From an uncultured Chloroflexota bacterium (GTDB taxonomy: Bacteria > Chloroflexota > Chloroflexia > Chloroflexales > Roseiflexaceae): a stretch of 18,913 bases of DNA. The translations under genes were made by a program, and so were the position numbers. Of the stretch, positions 13,799-18,913 are shown piece after piece. The stretch lies in NCBI GenBank assembly GCA_937876225.1, contig CALFIC010000207.1, positions 1 to 18,913 on the forward strand, in the 5' to 3' direction. The stretch's first letter is position 1; each line of letters begins with the position of its first letter. Below the pieces are notes generated by a model. The model was not told where the DNA came from, ran no database searches, and saw nothing but the letters and a program-made list of their open reading frames with translations.

Positions 13799-14301
13799 AG
13801 TACACTTATGATTTTGACCCGGCAGCCTATCTGACGGCGGGTACGGTTGGCAAACCAGGCCAACGCACGTTTTATATTCAGGCCCGGCGTGGCCGTGAGT
13901 TGGTCGCTTTTTTGACCGAAAAAGAACAAGTACGTGCCTTGGGGATTGCCCTCGATCGTTTGGGAGAGGAAATCGTCAGCAATAATGCATTGCTGTCACC
14001 CAAAGACGACGATTTGTTGATTCGCGATATGTCGTTGATTGAACCCATCGAACCTGCCTTTCGGGTGGCGCAGTTGGGTTTGGGCTATGACGCCGAGCGT
14101 GATTTGTGTGTGATTATCATGCAAGGGATTAGTGATGACGAAGACGAAGAATCGCCGTCGGCCCGGATTTGCATTCCTCGTGACCAGATGCGGGGGCTGA
14201 GCAAACATATCGTGCAATTGGTGGCGGGTGGGCGCAAAATCTGTGGTAATTGTGGGCGCCCCCAAGACCCCGAAGGTCATTTTTGTCCACAAATGAATTA
14301 A
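13795..14301 (+). CDS. DUF3090 family protein (TIGR03847)
   Basis: 168 residues, the second gene of the conserved cassette. The N-terminus YDFDPAAYLTAGTVGKPGQR followed by TFYIQA is characteristic of this uncharacterised family. The C-terminus carries a metal-binding-like cluster C150-GN-C153 then H162-F-C164 (CxxC, eight residues, HxC), which resembles a one-knuckle zinc site. The middle holds an acidic stretch (SDDEDEES). It has no signal peptide or membrane span. It overlaps the phosphatase by 4 bp (ATGA), so the two products are probably made in a fixed ratio. Its function is unknown; the tight coupling suggests it partners the phosphatase or the kinase-like protein encoded downstream. 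Confidence 0.88.
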   Translation: MKYTYDFDPAAYLTAGTVGKPGQRTFYIQARRGRELVAFLTEKEQVRALGIALDRLGEEIVSNNALLSPKDDDLLIRDMSLIEPIEPAFRVAQLGLGYDAERDLCVIIMQGISDDEDEESPSARICIPRDQMRGLSKHIVQLVAGGRKICGNCGRPQDPEGHFCPQMN

Positions 14302-14323
14302 TTAGGTGTTCCTGAATTGATAG

Positions 14324-15076
14324 ATGAGTACGGCGATGAGCGATGAACGACCAGCCTTGGGGATGAATGAGATATTGGCGTTGCTCACTTATGGCGAACT
14401 AATCCCGCAAACGTCGATGCCGTGGAGCAGTAACGCGACGATTTTGTGCATTGCGGCCCATGAAGGCAATCAAGCCTTGGCGATTTATAAGCCGCAACGG
14501 GGCGAACGCCCGTTGTGGGACTTCACGCGGGGGACGTTGTGTCAGCGCGAAGCAGCGGCCTTTGTGCTGAGCCAAGAGCTCAAATGGCACCTCGTGCCAC
14601 CCACCGTGTTGCGCGATGGCCCGTATGGGCTTGGTTCGGTGCAACTCTTTATTGAAAACGACGAAGAAGCCCATCTGTTTACGATGCAACAAGAGGGCGG
14701 ATTTGAATCATACCTGCCCCGCCTGGCAGTTTTTGATGCCGTCATCAATAACGCCGACCGCAAAAGCGGCCATTGCCTCAAAGGCAATGATGGGCGTTTG
14801 TGGGCAATTGATCACGGCGTCACATTTCACCACGAAAACAAATTGCGGACGGTGTTGTGGGATTTTGCGGGTGAAGCAATCCCCGACGAAATCATGCAAG
14901 AATTGGCGACGTTGCGGGGGCGCATCCACCGCCGTGAACAGAGCCTGAGCCTGCTCGATACGCTGCTAAGCCCCGAAGAAATCCAGGCCTTGCAACGCCG
15001 GATTGAACGTTTGCTTGCCAAAGGCAAGTACCCGCAACCATCGTCGGAGCGGAGCTACCCGTGGCCGCCAGTCTAA
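14324..15076 (+). CDS. SCO1664 family protein, PI3/4-kinase-like
   Basis: 250 residues, the third gene of the cassette, 22 bp after DUF3090. Family TIGR03843 shows distant similarity to phosphatidylinositol 3/4-kinases and related atypical kinases. Visible kinase-like landmarks are A-I-Y-K56-P (possible ATP-contacting Lys) with GERPLWDFTRGTLCQRE (E76), FDAVINNADRKSGHCL (136-151, a catalytic-loop-like N-x-D-R with D145), and LWAIDHG (159-165), where D163-H-G stands in for the metal-binding D-x-G. This suggests an active phosphotransferase rather than a dead fold, but the substrate is unknown. A second in-frame ATG at 14336 is also possible; neither has a strong ribosome binding site, which fits translational coupling. 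The C-terminus is a Pro/Ser-rich tail. Confidence 0.87.
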   Translation: MSTAMSDERPALGMNEILALLTYGELIPQTSMPWSSNATILCIAAHEGNQALAIYKPQRGERPLWDFTRGTLCQREAAAFVLSQELKWHLVPPTVLRDGPYGLGSVQLFIENDEEAHLFTMQQEGGFESYLPRLAVFDAVINNADRKSGHCLKGNDGRLWAIDHGVTFHHENKLRTVLWDFAGEAIPDEIMQELATLRGRIHRREQSLSLLDTLLSPEEIQALQRRIERLLAKGKYPQPSSERSYPWPPV

Positions 15077-15158
15077 AACCCTCTGCAAATAGGGAACGTC
15101 TCGCAGGTCGGTATCGTCTAGAATGCAATAACAACGGTTGATGAAAAAGGATGGCACA

Positions 15159-16547
15159 ATGACTCACCCAATTGCAAGCGCCCAACGCCCACTGTGTGTG
15201 GCTGTGGTTGGATCTGGGCCGGCGGGATTTTATGCGATTGAATCACTCCTCAAAGCCGATGCGCAGGTACGCATCGATATTTTTGAACGTTTACCCACGC
15301 CGTTTGGGTTGGTGCGTTCGGGCGTGGCCCCCGACCACCAATCGATCAAAGGGGTGACCCGCATCTACGAAAAACTCCTAGCCGACGCCCGGGTGCGCTT
15401 TTTTGGCAATGTGACGGTGGGGCGTGACATCAGTGCCGCCGAGCTCCGTACCTACTACGACCAGGTCATTTATGCCGTCGGTGCTCAATCCGACCGCAAA
15501 ATGGGCATCCCGGGCGAAGATCTACAGGGTAGTGCTCCTGCTACGGCCTTTGTGGGCTGGTACAACGGCCACCCCGATTACCGTGATGCCCAGTTTGATT
15601 TGACCACTGAGCGCGTGGTGGTGATTGGCAACGGCAATGTTGCTATGGATGTGACCCGAGCCTTGATGGCGGCGGTCGACGAACTCGCCACCACCGATAT
15701 GGCCGATCATGCCTTGGCCGCCTTGCGCCAATCAAAGGTCAAACAAGTCGTGATGTTGGGGCGGCGTGGGCCGGTGCAGGCTGCCTTTACCACTCCCGAA
15801 CTCAAAGAATTCGGCGAAATCTATGGTGTGGATGTGTTGCTCGACGATGAAGACTTCGTGCTTGACGAGGTCAGTACCACCCAACTCGCCAACGAAAAAG
15901 TCGCGGCCCGTAATTTTGAGGTGATGCAAGAATATCGCCAGCGTCAGCCGGCACATGCCCGTAGCATCCAAATGCAGTTTTTGTGGTCACCAGTCGAAAT
16001 CGTGGGCGAAAACGGCAAAGTGACGGGTGTGGTAGTCGAACGCAATCGCCTTGTTCCTGATGGCAACGGCGGCGTCAAGGCAGAGGGCACCGGCGTGCAT
16101 CGCACGATTGCGGCAGGGTTGGTATTGCGCTCGGTGGGCTACCGCAGTGTGCCGCTGGCAGGCGTGCCGTTTGATGACAAACGAGGGTTGTTCCCCAACC
16201 GTGATGGGCGCTTGCTCGATGGCGCCAATGGTGCCGTCGTGCCCCAATGCTATGTGGTGGGCTGGGCCAAACGGGGACCATCGGGGATTATCGGCACCAA
16301 CAAACCCGACTCGGTGGCGACGGTCAATGCCATGAAGGAAGATTGGCCTGCACTGGTTGGCATTGCCGATGAATTACGCGATGGGCAGGCCGTGGATGCT
16401 TTGATTCGTTCCCGTTGTGAGACGGTGGTGAGCTATGCCGGTTGGCGTTGTATCGACGTCCACGAAACGGCCATGGGCAATGCCCAAGGGCGACCACGGG
16501 TCAAGCTGACCAATGTCGCCGATATGTTGGACGTCGCCAAAGAGTAA
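15159..16547 (+). CDS. Ferredoxin/adrenodoxin-type NADP+ reductase (FprA-like)
   Basis: FAD-dependent oxidoreductase of 462 residues that should pass electrons between NADPH and a ferredoxin. The FAD Rossmann motif VVGSGPAGFYA lies at 16-26, followed by the family signature ERLPTPFGLVRSGVAPDH (43-60). The NADP-binding motif VVVIGNGNVAMD lies at 153-164, with the ribose-phosphate segment GRRGP after it, and the C-terminal GWAKRGPSGIIGTNKPDS is diagnostic of the adrenodoxin reductase group. The ATG at 15159 is preferred (AAGGA at 15147-15151, 7-nt spacing) over TTG 15138 or ATG 15141. A TAGAAT at 15119-15124 could be its -10. No ferredoxin gene is adjacent. A long hairpin starts 14 bp after the stop. 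Confidence 0.95.
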   Translation: MTHPIASAQRPLCVAVVGSGPAGFYAIESLLKADAQVRIDIFERLPTPFGLVRSGVAPDHQSIKGVTRIYEKLLADARVRFFGNVTVGRDISAAELRTYYDQVIYAVGAQSDRKMGIPGEDLQGSAPATAFVGWYNGHPDYRDAQFDLTTERVVVIGNGNVAMDVTRALMAAVDELATTDMADHALAALRQSKVKQVVMLGRRGPVQAAFTTPELKEFGEIYGVDVLLDDEDFVLDEVSTTQLANEKVAARNFEVMQEYRQRQPAHARSIQMQFLWSPVEIVGENGKVTGVVVERNRLVPDGNGGVKAEGTGVHRTIAAGLVLRSVGYRSVPLAGVPFDDKRGLFPNRDGRLLDGANGAVVPQCYVVGWAKRGPSGIIGTNKPDSVATVNAMKEDWPALVGIADELRDGQAVDALIRSRCETVVSYAGWRCIDVHETAMGNAQGRPRVKLTNVADMLDVAKE

Positions 16548-16560
16548 ATAAACGTACGTT

Positions 16561-16619
16561 GATACGACACAGATACCCCTCGCGTACATGGTGCACGCGA
16601 GGGGTATCTGTGTCGTATG
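16561..16619. terminator. Bidirectional hairpin between convergent genes
   Basis: Positions 16562-16585 and 16595-16618 form a perfect 24-bp stem with a 9-nt loop (arms begin ATACGACACAGA and end TCTGTGTCGTAT). It lies 14 bp beyond the reductase stop and 7 bp beyond the convergent phosphodiesterase stop, so it can serve both. Neither side is followed by a T run. Confidence 0.7.
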
Positions 16620-16625
16620 GGGGGA

Positions 16626-17426
16626 TTATAGCTGAAATCGCGCCGTCACGAAGTAATGATCACTCGGGTAGCGCCCGTTGTCGTGTGATTTGTCGATTTG
16701 GGCAGCAATCACGCGGAGTTGCTGGTGGGGGTCGCGACTACAAATCCAGTCGATGCGGGCATCGTCGGGTTCCCCCGAGATACTGGGCCAGCTATCGCCC
16801 TTGAAGCCATGGAAGGTGAGTACGCTAGGGCCGTCGGCATGCCCGGTCGCTTGCCAACTATCGACAAAGCCGGCACTCCGCAAGGCGGCGTGGGCGGCGC
16901 TAGTGGGTGCGACGTTGAAGTCGCCCATGATGATGGTGGGCAGGTGGGCGAGGGGGGCGAGTTGGCTGGCAATGACGTGGATGGATTCGGTGCGCGATTG
17001 CGCACCCAAATGATCGAGATGCGTGTTGCAGATGCACAACTCTTGCCCACTGGGGATATGGGTGACGATGACCCAATTGGCTACCCGCGTCCAGCTACAA
17101 TCCCACGAGCGCGATTGGACGTGGGGCGTCTGACTCAAAAAACAGTTGCCGTGGCCGATAATGGTAAACAAATCACTCCGTAGCGCGAGGGCGGCGTATT
17201 CGTAGGGGCCGTGGTTGCCATAAGGCAAGCCGGGCATGATGGTATAACCAGCAAAGGTCCCACGCAACCAATCGAGTTGGGCATCCATACATTCTTGGAC
17301 ACCCACGATATCGGGATTGAGGGTGTGGAGCGTTTGGGCGAGGAATTGCTGGCGGTGTGGCCATGAATCAGCTCCATCGTCGGCATTGGCATTGCGCAGA
17401 TTGGCGCTACACACGGTGAATTGCAT
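16626..17426 (-). CDS. Endonuclease/exonuclease/phosphatase (EEP) family protein
   Basis: Predicted metal-dependent phosphodiesterase or phosphatase of 266 residues, without a signal peptide, so cytoplasmic. The family motifs are all present: N9 (SANLRN), E45 (GVQE), N134-T-H136 (CNTHLDH), G168-D169-F-N171 (MGDFN), D226 (RIDWI) and S255-D256-H257 at the C-terminus. This fold serves DNA repair nucleases, sphingomyelinases, inositol phosphatases and others; the sequence does not show which substrate is used, and no DNA-binding insertions are evident. AAGGAG lies 7 nt before the ATG at 17426. It starts 20 bp after the stop of the sugar-isomerase-like gene, so the two form an operon. Confidence 0.88.
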   Translation of the reverse strand: MQFTVCSANLRNANADDGADSWPHRQQFLAQTLHTLNPDIVGVQECMDAQLDWLRGTFAGYTIMPGLPYGNHGPYEYAALALRSDLFTIIGHGNCFLSQTPHVQSRSWDCSWTRVANWVIVTHIPSGQELCICNTHLDHLGAQSRTESIHVIASQLAPLAHLPTIIMGDFNVAPTSAAHAALRSAGFVDSWQATGHADGPSVLTFHGFKGDSWPSISGEPDDARIDWICSRDPHQQLRVIAAQIDKSHDNGRYPSDHYFVTARFQL

Positions 17427-17446
17427 ATATGTGCTCCTTGGGGGTA

Positions 17447-18379
17447 TTAGAGGCCAATGCTACGGAGGTAGGCGCGATTATGGGCGGCACTGATGCGCGG
17501 TGCCCCCATGCCGGGCAAGACGTCTTGCTCGACCACAATCCAGCCGTGATAGCCGATGGTGGTGAGGGTACGAGCGATAGCGGCGAAGTCGACGGCACCG
17601 CGCCCTAGCTCACAAAAAATTCCGGCTTGGATGGCGGCAAAGTAATCGCGTTGCTCGTGGCGGATGCGAGTGGCAATCTCAGGCTGGCAATCTTTGAAGT
17701 GGACGAGGCGGATATGTGGGGAAAATTCGTGCAGGAGTGCGGCAATGTCGGTCGCATTATCGCCGGAACCATAGAGCATATGGCCAGTATCAAACACTAG
17801 GCCGAGTACGTTGCTGTCGATGTGCGCAAGGAAACGCCGAACTTCGTCGGGGGTTTCGATAATACCGGCACAATGGTGATGGAAGGCGCTTTGCAAGCCA
17901 CTGGTCGCAAATACGGCACGGGCAGCTTCACTTGCGACTTTTGCGGCGTTGACGATGACCCCAGAAGGTGTGCGACCCGTGATTCTGCCAGCGTTGGCCG
18001 TGCGCATTGGATCAGTGCCATTTGCATCTGCCAGGATGAGTAACGGCTGATGTGCCTGCCCGAGGATTTGGGCGGTATGCGCGAGAAGCTGGGCCGTGCG
18101 TTGGGCCTGTTCGGTGGCGGTGGCAATTTGGGTCGTCGTTCCTTGCAGTGCGACGGGCACAAAGGCACCAATCAGTGTCAGTTGGCGTTGTTGGAGGGTG
18201 GCGGCGAGCAGGGTGGGGTCGGTGGGCATAAAGCCCCAATCGCCTAGTTCAGTGCCGGTATAGCCGGTAGCGACCAGTTCGTCGAGCATCTGGGGATAGC
18301 TGATGCGTTCGCCGCTGAGACCGGCAAATTCGAGGGTGCCCCACGAGCAAGGGGCATTGGCAATCGAAAAAGTAGTCAT
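17447..18379 (-). CDS. Sugar phosphate isomerase/epimerase (IolE/xylose-isomerase-like TIM barrel)
   Basis: 310 residues of the AP-endonuclease-2/xylose-isomerase-like TIM-barrel superfamily. The start IANAPCSWGTLEF is typical of the IolE (inosose dehydratase)-like branch. Expected metal and substrate residues can be placed: E44 (GTELGDWG), E175 (AGIIETPDE), D197 with H200 (LVFDTGH), H227 (LVHFKD) and E284 (IVVEQD). The reaction may be isomerisation, epimerisation or dehydration of a keto-sugar or keto-inositol; which one is not determined. The ATG at 18379 has AGAAGG upstream, and a TTG at 18385 is a less likely start. It lies between a partial FAD/Fe-S oxidoreductase gene upstream and an EEP phosphodiesterase downstream on the same strand, consistent with a small catabolic operon. 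Confidence 0.87.
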   Translation of the reverse strand: MTTFSIANAPCSWGTLEFAGLSGERISYPQMLDELVATGYTGTELGDWGFMPTDPTLLAATLQQRQLTLIGAFVPVALQGTTTQIATATEQAQRTAQLLAHTAQILGQAHQPLLILADANGTDPMRTANAGRITGRTPSGVIVNAAKVASEAARAVFATSGLQSAFHHHCAGIIETPDEVRRFLAHIDSNVLGLVFDTGHMLYGSGDNATDIAALLHEFSPHIRLVHFKDCQPEIATRIRHEQRDYFAAIQAGIFCELGRGAVDFAAIARTLTTIGYHGWIVVEQDVLPGMGAPRISAAHNRAYLRSIGL

Positions 18380-18481
18380 GGGCAAAACCTTCTAGTGAAT
18401 GGCTAGGCTGATTAGCGTAATTCCTGTTGTCGATTCCCGTCGCAGCCGGGTTATTTTTTATCAATAGCCATATGAAAAAAA

Positions 18482-18913
18482 CTACCTGGCCGCTGGTGAA
18501 ATGGCGTGCAACAACGCGAGGGTGGCCACCCGGGCCGGGCGCAGAGGTGGGCGCACGGCATCGGGCCCCCAGCCATACAGGTGCTGGGTGGCGGCACCAC
18601 AGATGCGTCCTTGGCATGGTCCCATGCCACAGCGCTGTTGCAATTTGGCCGTGCGCCAATCGCGGGCGTGGGCGAGTTGGGCATGGCTGACATCTTCGCA
18701 CCGACAAATAATGGTTTCATCGGTGAGGGGCGTCGCACTGGGAGTCGCAAATGTGGCGGCGATGGCGGCGGCCAGCTGGCGTTCGTGGGTGACGCGTTGG
18801 CGCCACTGGCTGATGGCGCTGGCGTCTTGGCTAATCACGGCTGCTACGAGGTGCCCCTCGGCGATGGCACAATCGAGCCCGCCAATCCCGCGGGCCTCGC
18901 CGATGGCATAGAT
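18482..18913 (-). CDS. FAD-dependent oxidoreductase, C-terminal part with BFD-like [2Fe-2S] domain (truncated by window)
   Basis: Only the last 143 residues are in the window; the frame is open to the right edge. The fragment begins with IYAIGEARGIGGLDCAIAEG, the usual C-terminal FAD-contacting segment of FAD-dependent amino-acid or opine dehydrogenases. A BFD-like [2Fe-2S] domain follows: C70-x-C72 (IICRCEDV), then R-C-GMGP-C100-QGRI-C105. This pair, GEAxGIGG plus CRCE...GMGPCQGRxC, is seen in HcnB/opine-oxidase A-subunit-like proteins, which oxidise amino acids, opines or hydroxyproline. The exact substrate cannot be told without the N-terminal part. A 102-bp gap with no clear terminator separates it from the isomerase-like gene, so the two may share a transcript. 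Confidence 0.85.
   Translation of the reverse strand: MYAIGEARGIGGLDCAIAEGHLVAAVISQDASAISQWRQRVTHERQLAAAIAATFATPSATPLTDETIICRCEDVSHAQLAHARDWRTAKLQQRCGMGPCQGRICGAATQHLYGWGPDAVRPPLRPARVATLALLHAISPAAR

Overview
The window looks like an ordinary chromosomal segment of a bacterium from the phylum Chloroflexota, probably class Chloroflexia. The reasons are: (i) a three-gene cassette (MSMEG_4193-type phosphatase, DUF3090, SCO1664-type kinase-like protein) known mainly from Actinobacteria and Chloroflexi; (ii) a secreted hydrolase with the duplicated 'CFxETGH...FERxRFExHPEN...PYxVLxGxLG' repeat familiar from chloroflexal exoproteins; (iii) a long SEDS (FtsW/RodA) protein; (iv) intergenic 'GGGGCGAAT...ATTCGCCC' palindromic repeats. 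This placement is inference; no 16S rRNA gene is present. I see no transposase, phage, integrase or CRISPR array.

Left part (1-5000): an AlaX-type trans-editing protein and an aldo/keto reductase on the + strand, separated by two copies of a nested palindromic repeat. A third copy lies inside a 120-bp tandem duplication that has copied the 3' end of the following minus-strand gene. Two minus-strand genes follow: a small DCC-family protein and a 733-residue protein combining a degenerate PHP fold, an AlbA_2/Schlafen-like domain and three C-terminal internal repeats.

Middle part (5000-13050): a short conserved-looking hypothetical gene, a 69-bp tandem repeat, tRNA-Pro(GGG) with a strong promoter and terminator, a secreted GH73-like peptidoglycan hydrolase, a large protein with TPRs at both ends and a low-complexity centre, then ndk, ychF and a SEDS cell-wall polymerase. 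Most transcription units here end in recognisable hairpins.

Right part (13050-18913): the three-gene cassette, packed as an operon (4-bp ATGA overlap, then a 22-bp gap), followed by an adrenodoxin-reductase-type ferredoxin-NADP reductase. A 24-bp perfect hairpin separates this from a convergent minus-strand group: an FAD/[2Fe-2S] oxidoreductase (only its C-terminus is in the window), a sugar-phosphate-isomerase-like TIM barrel and an EEP-family phosphodiesterase.

The items I consider most worth pursuing are the uncharacterised three-gene cassette, the PHP-like/AlbA_2/repeat protein, the covarying nested palindromes, and the duplicated gene end.
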